Positions 19,041-29,300 of a stretch of 64,000 nucleotides of DNA are shown in pieces. The position numbers and the translations under genes are program-made. Numbering within the stretch: position 1 is the stretch's first letter; every line of letters begins with the position of its first letter. The notes under the pieces are model-generated. The model was not told where the DNA came from, ran no database searches, and worked only from the letters and a program-made list of their open reading frames with translations. The stretch comes from an uncultured Paracoccaceae bacterium (lineage in GTDB: Bacteria > Pseudomonadota > Alphaproteobacteria > Rhodobacterales > Rhodobacteraceae), in the NCBI GenBank assembly GCA_947493255.1, contig CANLQK010000008.1, forward strand, positions 62,001 through 126,000, written 5' to 3'.

Positions 19041-19047
19041 TCGTTTG

Positions 19048-19986
19048 CTAAAGTTTGACACCTTGGGCTTCAAGGTCGGCCAACTTGTTTGCAAACATGG
19101 CTCGGTCCGTTTTCTGCGCGACCTTGCGGCAAAGGCGGGCCAGTAGCTTTGGGTGTTCTTCTTCTGCGTCGAGACGATGGAATAACGTTCGCAAATAGGG
19201 CAGATGTGATTGGCGTTCACGCCAAAGCGCAGCAAAGCACTGCTGCGTGAGCGTACCATCCATCGCATTTTCAATCTGATCCACGAGAACATCCATTCCG
19301 CTAAACGATTGCGCGGCGTTTGGGCCGATGAATGGACATTTAAAGTGGCTGGTGTTGTGACCGTTGTACAGCTGCGCATGCATAGCATCTTCGATTATGC
19401 TGGGGTCGTGAATAACGGTCACGTGCTGCGCTGTTTCGACCATCGCTGGCGCATAACCAAACCGGCTGTGAAAATCGAGGCGCCTAGATTCGGGAAACCT
19501 GCGGTCCCATCCGGTATATGTTGTGTCGAGTGTGGCTTGAGGTTGGATCAACAATACCCGTGCACCTGGTGCCGCAACTGAAAATGCTGCAGCCGCGTAA
19601 CCAGCGGCGCCTGCTCCGTAAAACAGTATCTGTTCAAAGTCATCGAAGAAACCGTCATCGATCAACCGGTCAAAATAGCCAAACATGGCAGGGTGGCGAT
19701 ACCAGTCTTGGTTCTTTTTCGCCAAAAGTGTCAGGCTGGACCATCCATTTGAATTAACAAATTGCCAACCAAGCGGTGCTGCATCGTGGTTTTTCGAATG
19801 CACACTCGGGGCACTTTCAAAGCTGACTAACAGTGTTCTTCCCGCATCGATAAGCAAAGCAGAATGGTCTGGGCCAATTGGTTCAAAATGGCCAAATTCT
19901 TCGCAAACGTCATCAACCCGCGATATCCATTCATCACGTTCTAGACCTTTAAGTTCATATGCAAATGCAGCAGCCATATCTTTCAT
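19048..19986 (-). CDS. Unknown 312-residue protein (often labelled PAPS reductase without visible motifs)
   Basis: Homologues in this group are commonly annotated as phosphoadenosine phosphosulfate reductase, but the sequence lacks that family's P-loop-like SGGKDS and its C-terminal cysteine motif (ECGLH type), so I do not accept that call. The middle shows QILFYGAGAAGYAAAAF (about 142-158), which looks like the turn after a beta strand in an alpha/beta fold, then GARVLLIQPQATLDT. The C-terminal 90 residues are helical with many Arg and His. No signal peptide. It may act on polysaccharides or be hydrolase-like; function is unknown. Confidence 0.7.
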   Translation of the reverse strand: MKDMAAAFAYELKGLERDEWISRVDDVCEEFGHFEPIGPDHSALLIDAGRTLLVSFESAPSVHSKNHDAAPLGWQFVNSNGWSSLTLLAKKNQDWYRHPAMFGYFDRLIDDGFFDDFEQILFYGAGAAGYAAAAFSVAAPGARVLLIQPQATLDTTYTGWDRRFPESRRLDFHSRFGYAPAMVETAQHVTVIHDPSIIEDAMHAQLYNGHNTSHFKCPFIGPNAAQSFSGMDVLVDQIENAMDGTLTQQCFAALWRERQSHLPYLRTLFHRLDAEEEHPKLLARLCRKVAQKTDRAMFANKLADLEAQGVKL

Positions 19987-20057
19987 TACGTATACTCATT
20001 CATAGTGTGTACCCACTCACATGGGGGCGTTTGATGTCCCTTTGAGGCGAAAATGGG

Positions 20058-20073
20058 AACGTCGCGAGACGTT
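20058..20073. terminator. Weak hairpin downstream of the acyl-CoA dehydrogenase gene
   Basis: AACGTC at 20058-20063 pairs with GACGTT at 20068-20073 across a GCGA tetraloop, 13 bases past the stop of the dehydrogenase. The T run (GTTTTT) is on the plus strand, opposite to the gene it would serve; on the minus strand the stem is followed by CCCATTTT. Terminator function is uncertain. Confidence 0.3.
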
Positions 20074-20085
20074 TTTGCGAAGTCA

Positions 20086-21306
20086 TCAAAAGAACGCCTG
20101 CAGACCGGTTTGCGCCCGTCCCAATATCAAAGCGTGGACGTCATGTGTGCCTTCGTAGGTATTGACGGTTTCAAGGTTAACCATGTGCCGCATGACGTGG
20201 AATTCTTCTGAAATGCCGTTGCCACCGTGCATGTCACGGGCTGCTCGGGCAATATCCAAGGCCTTGCCGCAATTGTTGCGTTTCATCATGCTTATCATTT
20301 CGGGCGCAGCTTTGCCCGTTTCCATAAGGCGCCCCAATTGCAGCGCGCCCGTTAGGCCAAGTGAGATTTCGGTCTGCATATCAGCTAACTTCTTCTGGAA
20401 CAGCTGGGTTTGCGCCAATGGCTTGTTAAACTGGTGGCGATCAAGCCCGTATTGGCGCGCAGCGTGCCAGCAGAATTCGGCGGCCCCTAAGACGCCCCAA
20501 GAAATACCGTACCGAGCGCGGTTCAAACAACCGAACGGCCCCTTCAATCCTTGAACATTTGGTAGAAGGGCATCCTTGCCGACTTCCACGTCTTTCAAAA
20601 CGATTTCGCCGGTGATTGACGCGCGAAGGGACAGTTTTCCACCAATCTTGGGGGCTGAAAGGCCGGGCGTACCCGCGTCGATTATGAACCCACGGATCTT
20701 GCCGCCATGGTCGTCAGATTTTGCCCAAACAACGAAAACATCAGCAATCGGTGCGTTTGAGATCCACATTTTCGATCCGTTGAGCCTATAGCCCGTTGCC
20801 GTTTTGGTGGCTCTCGTTTTCATGCCGGCAGGGTCGCTGCCTGCATCTGGTTCGGTCAGGCCGAAACAGCCAATCATTTCGCCGCTGGCCAAACTCGGAA
20901 GATATTTGCGGCGTTGTTCTTCGGACCCATAGGCGTGGATCGGGTACATCACCAACGATGATTGCACCGACATCATTGACCTATAGCCACTATCGACCCG
21001 TTCAATTTCGCGTGCGACCAAGCCATAGGTTACATAACCTGCACCTAGCCCGCCGTATTCTTCTGGGACTGTCAAACCTAGTAGGCCGGCTGCACCCATT
21101 TCACGGAAGATCGAAGGGTCTGTGGTTTCTTCGCGGTAAGCGTCTTTCACGCGGGGCTGCAGAGTGGATTGCGCGAATGTTTTCGCTGCATCGCGAAGCA
21201 TGCGTTCATCTTGTGTCAATTGATCTTCAAGGCACAGTGCATCTGACCAATCGAACCTTGCCAATTCCGGCCCAAAACCAGTGGCTATTGGTGTCGACTC
21301 GGTCAT
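20086..21306 (-). CDS. gcdH: Acyl-CoA dehydrogenase, glutaryl-CoA dehydrogenase type
   Basis: From ATG 21306 the product is 406 residues with a complete acyl-CoA dehydrogenase fold: [16 protein letters not shown] for FAD/substrate contact, [16 protein letters not shown], and the catalytic glutamate in [16 protein letters not shown] near the C-terminus, which is the wording seen in glutaryl-CoA dehydrogenases. That enzyme converts glutaryl-CoA to crotonyl-CoA in lysine and tryptophan breakdown. A longer start at 21363 adds residues unlike the family. It is divergent from the MoxR gene; no other pathway gene is adjacent, so the substrate rests on sequence pattern. Confidence 0.88.
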   Translation of the reverse strand: MTESTPIATGFGPELARFDWSDALCLEDQLTQDERMLRDAAKTFAQSTLQPRVKDAYREETTDPSIFREMGAAGLLGLTVPEEYGGLGAGYVTYGLVAREIERVDSGYRSMMSVQSSLVMYPIHAYGSEEQRRKYLPSLASGEMIGCFGLTEPDAGSDPAGMKTRATKTATGYRLNGSKMWISNAPIADVFVVWAKSDDHGGKIRGFIIDAGTPGLSAPKIGGKLSLRASITGEIVLKDVEVGKDALLPNVQGLKGPFGCLNRARYGISWGVLGAAEFCWHAARQYGLDRHQFNKPLAQTQLFQKKLADMQTEISLGLTGALQLGRLMETGKAAPEMISMMKRNNCGKALDIARAARDMHGGNGISEEFHVMRHMVNLETVNTYEGTHDVHALILGRAQTGLQAFF

Positions 21307-21420
21307 GCCTATTCCTCTTTTGCAACCTTGCCAGACCCTAGCGTGTGATCTGCGGGCAAACAATGCATCTCTTGACCAGAACCGATTTGAATGCAGCTAT
21401 AGAAACAAAGGGGAAAAAAC

Positions 21421-22320
21421 ATGCAGACAATCGACGAGGTGCAAACAATTCTTGGCGAACAGGGGTATGTCTGTGGGCGGGCCTTGGCAACGGTTGTGTT
21501 CTTGTCGCAATCCTTGGGGCGGCCTTTGTTCTTGGAAGGCGAGGCGGGTACGGGCAAAACCGAAATCGCTAAAGCGCTGGCTGCTTCTTTGGGGCGGGAT
21601 CTGATCCGCCTTCAATGCTATGAGGGGTTGGATGCATCCACTGCTGTGTACGAATGGAACTTCGCAGAACAAATGGTCGCAATTCGTACCGCCGAAGCGA
21701 CAGGCGAAACAAACAGGTCCGTCTTAAAAACAGAGCTGTTCAGCGAAGATTACTTGATCGAGCGCCCCTTGTTGCAAGCAATGCGCCCCCATTCAGGCGG
21801 TGCACCTGTGTTGTTAATCGACGAAATCGATCGCACCGATGCCCCATTTGAAGCATTCCTGTTAGAAGCCCTTTCGGATTTTCAAGTTACGATCCCCGAA
21901 CTTGGCACCATAAAGGCGCCCGAGCCTCCGATAGTAATCTTAACGTCAAACCGGACCCGTGAAGTCCACGACGCATTGAAACGGCGTTGTTTGTATCACT
22001 GGGTCGACTACCCAGATTTCGATCGCGAGATGGAGATATTGCACGCGCGGGCACCAGAGGCACAAGAGGCGTTGAGCCGAGAGGTTGTTGCATTCATCCA
22101 GCGATTACGTGGTGAGGATTTGTTCAAAAAACCCGGTGTTGCGGAAACCATAGATTGGGCCAAATGTCTGTTGGCATTGGATGTTCTAACGCTGTCGCCC
22201 GAAGTGATCGCAGACACTCTAGGCGCTGTGTTGAAATATCAAGATGACATTCAGGCGTTGCAAGGGTCAGCCGCCAAGCGATTGCTGGACGGGGCGCGCT
22301 CCGATCTGGATGCGGCTTAG
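21421..22320 (+). CDS. MoxR-type AAA ATPase (CoxD-like)
   Basis: This 299-residue AAA+ ATPase has Walker A GEAGTGKT at about 40-47, Walker B VLLIDEIDRTD at about 130-140, and a sensor 1 motif ILTSNRTREVHD. MoxR proteins work with VWA-domain partners to mature metalloenzymes; the CoxD/CoxE pair activates the copper-molybdenum site of carbon monoxide dehydrogenase. A VWA gene follows 9 bases downstream, so the two form one unit. No coxMSL structural genes are in this window, so the client protein is unknown. Confidence 0.88.
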   Translation: MQTIDEVQTILGEQGYVCGRALATVVFLSQSLGRPLFLEGEAGTGKTEIAKALAASLGRDLIRLQCYEGLDASTAVYEWNFAEQMVAIRTAEATGETNRSVLKTELFSEDYLIERPLLQAMRPHSGGAPVLLIDEIDRTDAPFEAFLLEALSDFQVTIPELGTIKAPEPPIVILTSNRTREVHDALKRRCLYHWVDYPDFDREMEILHARAPEAQEALSREVVAFIQRLRGEDLFKKPGVAETIDWAKCLLALDVLTLSPEVIADTLGAVLKYQDDIQALQGSAAKRLLDGARSDLDAA

Positions 22321-22329
22321 GGTCTTACG

Positions 22330-23613
22330 GTGAAATTACCTGCCTTGGACATACCTGATGACGGAGCCTTGGGACGCAACATAACCCACTTTGCGCGGGC
22401 ATTGCGGCGTGCGGGTCTCCCAATTGGGCCGGGTCGGGTTATTGACGCAGTGCGTGCTGTTCAAGTGGCGGGGTTTAGCCAGAAAGAAGATTTCTTTCAT
22501 ACGTTAAAGGCATGTTTCGTAAATCGCCCTGAACATGCAGCTATCTTTGCGCAAACATTTCGATTGTATTGGCGTGACCCACAGTTCCTCGATCATATGA
22601 TGTCTTTGCTGATGCCGGTTGTGGGGGGCTTACAAGAGGACCGCGTTGCACAACCTGCGGAAAAGCGGGCCGCGCAGGCGTTGCTAGATGGCGTTGGGCC
22701 GGACATATCGCAGAATTCTGATGACCGTGGCGAGACTGAAATAGAAGTCGATGCCAGCCAAACCACATCAGCCGCAGACAGGCTACGCACCCTTGATTTT
22801 GAACAGATGAGCACAGAGGAGATGGCGCAAGCGCTGAGGTTACTGTCGGCGATGACATTGCCGACCAAGCCGCTTGTCGCCCGCCGCCGAAAGTTCGGGG
22901 CCGGGCCTATTGTTGATGGTAAAGAAACCTTGCGCCAAGCCGCGCGCCAGGGCGGTGAAGTTCGGACTGTCGTTACCAAGAGACTGTCGACGCGGCCCCC
23001 ATCCTTGGTGGTTTTATGCGACATTTCAGGGTCTATGGCTGCATATTCGCGTGCTGTGCTTCACTTTATTCATTCCATATCCAACGATCGCAGCAGCGGG
23101 TGGGGAGATGTCCATGCATTTACCTTTGGCACCCGACTGACGAACATAACCCGCCATATGCGAACCCGAGACGTGGACGCATCCCTTGCCGCTGCTGGCC
23201 AAGACGCGCAGGACTGGGACGGGGGGACCCGTATCGGGGCATGTCTGATGCAATTTAACCGTGACTGGTCGCGCCGCGTTTTAGGGCAGGGTGCCAGTGT
23301 GGTGTTGATCACCGATGGGTTAGATTGTGGACCAAGCGCTGACCTAGAAAAAGCAATGGCACGTTTACAAAGAACAGCGCGGCAAGTTGTTTGGGTTAAT
23401 CCCTTGATGCGTTGGCAAGAATTTGCACCCAAGGCTGAGGGAATTCGTGCGATGATGCCCTATGTGTCAAGTTTTCGGGCGGGCCATAACATAGCATCGC
23501 TTGAAGGCATGGCCGCTGCATTGTCCGACACCGGTGACAGTGGAGAAAAGGCAAGAATGATTGCTATGATGCGAACCGTAGCTAGCAATCCGAAAGATGC
23601 GACCTTAGGTTAA
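22330..23613 (+). CDS. VWA domain protein, CoxE-like
   Basis: The 427-residue product starts at a GTG 9 bases after the MoxR gene. The C-terminal half has a von Willebrand A domain with the MIDAS motif DISGS at 231-235, followed by a TFGTRLTNIT segment and VVLITDGLDCG. The N-terminal half is helical with an acidic linker (about 125-150). This is the CoxE/DUF58-like layout. The pair with a MoxR ATPase implies a chaperone-like role in metal-cofactor insertion or complex assembly. No signal peptide, so cytoplasmic. Confidence 0.85.
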   Translation: MKLPALDIPDDGALGRNITHFARALRRAGLPIGPGRVIDAVRAVQVAGFSQKEDFFHTLKACFVNRPEHAAIFAQTFRLYWRDPQFLDHMMSLLMPVVGGLQEDRVAQPAEKRAAQALLDGVGPDISQNSDDRGETEIEVDASQTTSAADRLRTLDFEQMSTEEMAQALRLLSAMTLPTKPLVARRRKFGAGPIVDGKETLRQAARQGGEVRTVVTKRLSTRPPSLVVLCDISGSMAAYSRAVLHFIHSISNDRSSGWGDVHAFTFGTRLTNITRHMRTRDVDASLAAAGQDAQDWDGGTRIGACLMQFNRDWSRRVLGQGASVVLITDGLDCGPSADLEKAMARLQRTARQVVWVNPLMRWQEFAPKAEGIRAMMPYVSSFRAGHNIASLEGMAAALSDTGDSGEKARMIAMMRTVASNPKDATLG

Positions 23614-23640
23614 CATGTCTGTGATCAAAGAAAGACATTT

Positions 23641-25458
23641 ATGCGCGGCCTTTCCAAAACTTCTGCAAATTTGAACAACGAACAAATCCAGGGATGGAAG
23701 GTCGTTAAACGTGTCATTCCGTATTTGTGGCCGGAAGAGGCGCCATGGGTGAAGTACCGTGTTGTTGCCGCCCTTACTGTCCTGTTCGTGGCGAAACTGA
23801 TCGCTGTTGGTACCCCGTTGTTCTACAAGTATGCGGTCGATGCATTAGACGGTGAGGGACCCGCAACCTTCTTGATGTTGGGTGCTGTTGGGTTGACCGT
23901 TGCCTATGGGATGGCGCGGTTGATGAACGTTGGTTTTCAACAACTTCGCGATGTCATTTTTGCCAAAGTTGGCCAGCGAGCCCTGCGTGCGCTGGCGCTA
24001 GAAACGTTCACTCATATTCACCGGCTTTCTATGCGGTACCATATAGCGCGCAAAACAGGCGGATTAAGCCGCATCATTGAACGCGGTGTGAAGGGTGTCG
24101 AATTCCTTTTGCGGTTCTTGTTATTCTCGATCGGGCCGCTGTTGCTTGAACTATTGATGATCGCTGTCGTTTTGGCATTCTTGTTTGATATCTGGTACTT
24201 GGCTGTCGTTTTTGTAACAATTGCCTTGTACATTTGGTTTACCTTCACAGTTACTGAATGGCGGGTGAAAATCCGAAAAGAAATGAACGACCAAGACACG
24301 GACGCCAACCAAAAGGCGATCGACAGTTTGTTGAATTTCGAAACAGTGAAGTATTTTGGCGCCGAAGCCCGCGAAGCAGAGCGATATGACGTCTCCATGG
24401 CGCTGTATCAAAAGGCGGCGCTTAAGACGTCATATTCATTGGCATTTCTGAATTTTGGTCAGTCTGTCTTGATCACTGGTGGTTTGGTCGCGGTCATGGT
24501 CATGGCGGCAGTGGGGGTCCAAAATGGGACTTTGACTGTTGGCGACTTTGTAATGGTGAACGCCTACATGATCCAAATCACGATGCCATTGAACTTTTTG
24601 GGAACAGTCTATCGTGAAATCCGGCAAGCCTTGGTTGATATGGGGCAGATGTTTGATTTGTTGGAACAACCGGCTGAGGTGAACGACAAACCGGATGCTG
24701 CTGAATTAAGAGTGCAAGGTGGTGAAGTTGTTTTCGAGAATGTTCTCTTTGGGTATGAGCCAGAGCGCCCGATTTTGAAGGGGGTTCACTTGCCGGTTCC
24801 GGCAGGGCAAACCGTTGCAATCGTTGGGTCCAGTGGGTCTGGTAAATCGACCTTGGGGCGGCTGTTGTTTCGGTTTTATGATGTTTCGGGCGGGGCTATT
24901 CGGATTGATGGGCAAGACCTGCGCGATGTGACACAGGCCAGCCTGCACGATCAGATAGGCGTGGTACCGCAAGACACGGTGCTGTTTAACGACACAGTTC
25001 GGTACAACATCGCCTACGGGCGTGACGGTGCTTCGTTTGAAGATATCGTGTCAGCAGCGAAGGCCGCTAAGATCCACGACTTCATCGACGGATTACCAGA
25101 TGGTTATGATACGACTGTCGGTGAACGGGGACTGAAACTGTCTGGCGGTGAAAAGCAGCGGGTTGGCATTGCGCGAACATTGTTGAAGGACCCACCGATC
25201 TTGATTTTAGATGAGGCAACATCTGCTCTAGATACGGAAACGGAAATGGAGATCCAGAACGAGCTTAAGGGGCTGGGACATGGGCGCACCGTATTAACGA
25301 TTGCCCACCGGTTGAGCACCATCGCCGATGCCGACAGAATTGTTGTTCTGGAAAATGGTATGGTTGTCGAAGAAGGTGCGCATGACGTTCTTTTGGCGAA
25401 AGAAGGCCGCTATGCACAGCTCTGGCATCGCCAACAACAAGATGAAGATGCAGCGTGA
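23641..25458 (+). CDS. ABC transporter, Atm1/HMT1 type (fused permease and ATPase)
   Basis: The 605-residue half-transporter has six membrane helices in the first 330 residues and a nucleotide-binding domain with Walker A (IVGSSGSGKSTLG), signature LSGGEKQRVGIARTL and Walker B (PPILILDEATSALD). The SLLNFETVKYFGAEAREAERY segment is the hallmark of the Atm1/ABCB7/HMT1 group, which exports glutathione-linked sulfur or metal compounds and supports Fe-S assembly and metal tolerance. Homodimer expected. It is 27 bases after the VWA gene on the same strand, so it may share a transcript. Confidence 0.92.
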   Translation: MRGLSKTSANLNNEQIQGWKVVKRVIPYLWPEEAPWVKYRVVAALTVLFVAKLIAVGTPLFYKYAVDALDGEGPATFLMLGAVGLTVAYGMARLMNVGFQQLRDVIFAKVGQRALRALALETFTHIHRLSMRYHIARKTGGLSRIIERGVKGVEFLLRFLLFSIGPLLLELLMIAVVLAFLFDIWYLAVVFVTIALYIWFTFTVTEWRVKIRKEMNDQDTDANQKAIDSLLNFETVKYFGAEAREAERYDVSMALYQKAALKTSYSLAFLNFGQSVLITGGLVAVMVMAAVGVQNGTLTVGDFVMVNAYMIQITMPLNFLGTVYREIRQALVDMGQMFDLLEQPAEVNDKPDAAELRVQGGEVVFENVLFGYEPERPILKGVHLPVPAGQTVAIVGSSGSGKSTLGRLLFRFYDVSGGAIRIDGQDLRDVTQASLHDQIGVVPQDTVLFNDTVRYNIAYGRDGASFEDIVSAAKAAKIHDFIDGLPDGYDTTVGERGLKLSGGEKQRVGIARTLLKDPPILILDEATSALDTETEMEIQNELKGLGHGRTVLTIAHRLSTIADADRIVVLENGMVVEEGAHDVLLAKEGRYAQLWHRQQQDEDAA

Positions 25459-25473
25459 CTTTGCGCGCCGCTG

Positions 25474-25493
25474 TTGAGGCCATTTGGCCTCAA
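25474..25493. terminator. Hairpin between convergent genes
   Basis: TTGAGGCC at 25474-25481 and GGCCTCAA at 25486-25493 form a perfect 8-bp stem around ATTT. It follows the Atm1-type gene by 15 bases and overlaps the desaturase stop codon at 25490. There is no T run on either strand, so it may only be a barrier or mRNA 3' structure. Confidence 0.4.
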
Positions 25494-26398
25494 GGCGCCC
25501 CGCCCTCCGTCCCGTTTAGGTAGGATTTGGCAAAGCTGACGTAACCGTCGGTGAGTGTTTCGATGTGATCTTTGGTAATCTTGTGAACGTCGGGCAATTT
25601 GTCGAACGGAACGGTGGGGTAGGCGTGATGCTCTGCGTGATAGGGCATATTCCACGCCAGCCAACGCACCAGAGTTGTGGTAAGGGTTGTGCGAGAGTTT
25701 AGGAACATATTTGCGACCTGCGGGCAGCGGCCATGTTCTGCGAGTAGATAAAGCCTTAAGGCTGGGAAGCCCAAACATAAGGGGATGATCCAGATCCAAA
25801 GCAAGATTGGTGAGATGAAAAGCGTGAATCCAAGGGCCAGCGTGTAGATCACCAACATCGCTCTCGCTTCTGTTATCAAACGGGGGATAGCCCGACCAGA
25901 AACATAGCTGGAATCACACCTACCGTTTGCATTGGCCCATAGAGTACTGGCCTTAGCTGTCCAATACCCAAGCGAAGACACGTGCCAAATCATTCCCCGT
26001 AAGTTTTTTGGTTTGGCGTCGCCTGTTAATTCGGGGTCGCGATCTGGGTCGTTGGTGTAGCGGTGATGTGCCATGTGAAAGGCCCGAAACCAGCCGAAGG
26101 GTTGTATCAAGATGAGGCCAGTTATGTGCCCAACCCATTCGTTCATCCAGCGTGTCGCAAACGGAGTTTTATGGGTGCATTCGTGCTGAAGGGTGAACAA
26201 AAATGCCAGACATAGACCAAGCGGCAACAAGGCGATCCCCCAGAGGGCCAAACCCATGGCGACGTACGTAGCAAACGCCACGATTGCTAGGCTGTGGAGC
26301 GCCAAGTGCTTGATACCTACCCAGCGGCTCGTTGTGGTTAGCGCCGCTCGTTCATTGGCGGGCAGGCGCGCCCAGAGCTGAGCAGGTTCTATACTCAT
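25490..26398 (-). CDS. Membrane fatty acid desaturase family protein
   Basis: This 302-residue membrane enzyme carries the three His boxes of the di-iron desaturase/hydroxylase superfamily: HECTH (72-76), HMAHH (108-112) and HAEHH (254-258), with an extra EHGRCP near 221. Hydrophobic helices lie between the boxes in the usual pattern. The family includes acyl-lipid desaturases and carotenoid ketolases or hydroxylases; the box spacing fits a fatty acid desaturase best but does not settle the substrate. Its start overlaps the RND gene's stop by 4 bases, so it is probably cotranscribed with the efflux genes. Confidence 0.88.
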   Translation of the reverse strand: MSIEPAQLWARLPANERAALTTTSRWVGIKHLALHSLAIVAFATYVAMGLALWGIALLPLGLCLAFLFTLQHECTHKTPFATRWMNEWVGHITGLILIQPFGWFRAFHMAHHRYTNDPDRDPELTGDAKPKNLRGMIWHVSSLGYWTAKASTLWANANGRCDSSYVSGRAIPRLITEARAMLVIYTLALGFTLFISPILLWIWIIPLCLGFPALRLYLLAEHGRCPQVANMFLNSRTTLTTTLVRWLAWNMPYHAEHHAYPTVPFDKLPDVHKITKDHIETLTDGYVSFAKSYLNGTEGGAP

Positions 26399-29300
26399 TC
26401 AGCGGCTTGGGCTGGTGGCGTTCCAAGCGCGACGGCTTTGGGTTCTGGCACTTCGTCTGGATCACCCCAGATGATTTCTGGTGACTTGATGCGTTTTGCT
26501 TCGCGCGAGAGGGCCCAGTCTTGCGCCGCGCGGCTTTGGCGGCCCATAGATAGTTTTGCGAACAATTGTGCGGCCCAGCCTGCATAGGTCGTGATCCAGA
26601 CCCGCAACGCGAGCATTGATGGCGTGAACACCAATGTCAGAACGGTCGCGATGCCAAGGCCAAATACAACCGCGGTAGCCAGCTGTTTCCACCAAAGCGA
26701 TGTCGGGCTATCGATGGAAAACCCACCACCGATGAAGTCCAAAGACAGGCCAAACATCATCGGTGCGAGGCCGGCCATTGTGGTGATGGTGGTCAACAAA
26801 ACCGGTCGAATACGGTCTTCGGCAGTGCGGGTAATGGCCTCTGTTCGGGGCATGTAGCGCTCGTATTCCTGATAGGTATCGATCAACACGATGTTATTGT
26901 TCACGACGATCCCCGCAAGGGCCACGATACCTGTACCGGTCATGATGATCGAAAACGCCTGATCCATGACCAACATCCCGATCAACACACCTGTGGTGGA
27001 CAAGATCACTGCCAATAGGACGAGTATGGAATTATAGACCGAGTTGAATTGGGCCAGTAGGATGATGAACATTAGGCCCAAAGCACCAGCAAATGCGGTC
27101 ATGAGGAACTGGCCGGATTCAGCCTGATCTTCTTGGTCGCCAGTCCATTCCCAGTCCACCGAAGCGGGCAGGGGCATCGTGCCCAGCCATTCAGTTAGAA
27201 CGGCGATCCGTTCGTTGCCGTTTACAGCGACAGGAATTGTGTCGCCATCGCTGATTGCGGCCTGCACGGCATCAACGTTCGCAGCGTCATTAAGAACCAC
27301 CAATTCATAGAGCGTTCCATCGCCGGATTCGACGGTTTGAGTCGCGTCAACGGGTGTTTCATCCTCTAGCAATTTGCGGAAGATGCCTAATACCTGTAGG
27401 TCGTCGTCCGCACCCATTGTAAATTTGGTTAAGTTCGGTTCGAAAGCCGCCTTAACATCAAAGTACCGTGACTGGTCTATCCGATCAATTTGCGACAGTT
27501 CTGGCACAGGGGTTCGTGTTATGAAGTTGGACAAAGGAACCAAGCCGTCCGCTGTACGGACACGCAAGCTGTCGAGTGTCGACATCACACGATCTTCTTC
27601 TGGCAAGCGAACGCGAATTTCAATTTCTTCATCACTACTGTCAACGCGCATCGTATCAAGCAGGATACCGCGTGTTACCAGCTGAACCATCCCGCCGACA
27701 GTCGCAACATCAGCGCCATAACGTCCTGCTTTTTCTACGTCCACGTCGATTTGCCAATCGATGCCGGGTAGCGGGCGGCTGTCTTCGATCAAGGTCAAGC
27801 CGGTCGTTTGATCAAATTGTGCCCGGGCGATGGCGGTGGCTTCGTGCAAGTCTTCCCAGTTTTGCCCTGACAGACGTAAATGAATGGGTTTCGCAGAGGC
27901 AGGGCCGCCGCTAAGCGCGAAGATTTCTGTTCGAATCCCCGGTAGGACAGCCAGCTTTTCTTCCAGACGGTCGAGCACCAGGTCCCCGTCTAATGTGTCT
28001 AGGTCCAGCCCATTTGCGCGGGCAAACGCAGGGCGGTCGTCCCACGGAACAAGTTCAAGCTGCAGCTGCCCGATTGTGTCCTTCGGGCCTTCGCCGCCAC
28101 CTGTGTTTTGGTTCAATCCGCCAGCACCCGCAAAGGCAAAGATTGATTGGATCCCCGGCTCGCCCAATGCAATCTGTTCAACTTGCGAAAGAAGTTCGTC
28201 TTTTTCCGTGATCGAAAGGTTACCACGGGCCTGCACGTAAACGATTGCCTGTTCGGGTTCGGATTCTACAAAGAACTCAACACCGTTGTTGTTTGCGCCG
28301 AAGTACCCAAAAACCGACATCACGACAAAGATGATACCGCCAATCGAAACGATCGGCATTATTGGATTACCAGCAATAAGGTGGATGAAATGGCCGAAAA
28401 CAGACCGACGGTAACCAGCTTTAACACGTTTGCTTTCGCGTTCTATGCGCGCAGCGCCCATGGTGATCGACAACAAGATTGTTCCGCTAAATAGCAAGAC
28501 CAAACCAGGGAAGTGGGCGCCAAGACCGCCTTCGCTTTCGCCGCCGGTCAAATAGGTTGGGTTCAAGGATTGCATCGCGCCGATGAAAACCAACATCATC
28601 GCAGGCAAAACCAGTAGTGCGCAGATAAACCAAGGAAGGCGGGCGCGCAGCCCATTTGCAGCCCGTTCAAACAGGCGAGAAAGCCGACCTGTGACACCGC
28701 CCATGACCGGTAGGTAAATCAATGCGACGACGAGGGATGCGGTTAGAACGAAGATGATCGTGACAGGCAACATGCCCATGAACTGCCCCGGTACACCAGG
28801 CCAGAACAACATTGGCAAAAAGGCGCATAAGGTTGTCGCTGTGGAAGATACAATCGGCCAGAACATGCGTTTGGCCGCATCAGTGTAGGCCTCCATGGGG
28901 CCTGCGCCCTCTTTCATGCGCTTGTCGGCAAACTCGACGACAACAATCGCACCGTCCACTAGCATCCCGACGGCTAGGATCAGGCCGAACATAACGATGT
29001 TCGAGATCGTGATTTCCATCACGGCCAATAGGGCAAAACACAGCAGGAACGAGGTGGGGATCGCAAAGCCAACCAACAGCGCTGGGCGCGTCCCAAGTGC
29101 GGCCAGCACAACAATCATCACCAAGGCGATCGCGGTTAGAACAGAGCCTTCAAGCTGGCTAACCATAGACGCGACGTTGCGGGATTGGTCGTTGCTGACA
29201 CCGACCTGAACTGCATCGCGAAGATCTTGTGGCCATGCCTCGACTTCCGCATCGATCACATCACGTACCTCTTGTGCAGTGTCGATTAGGTTAAAACCGC

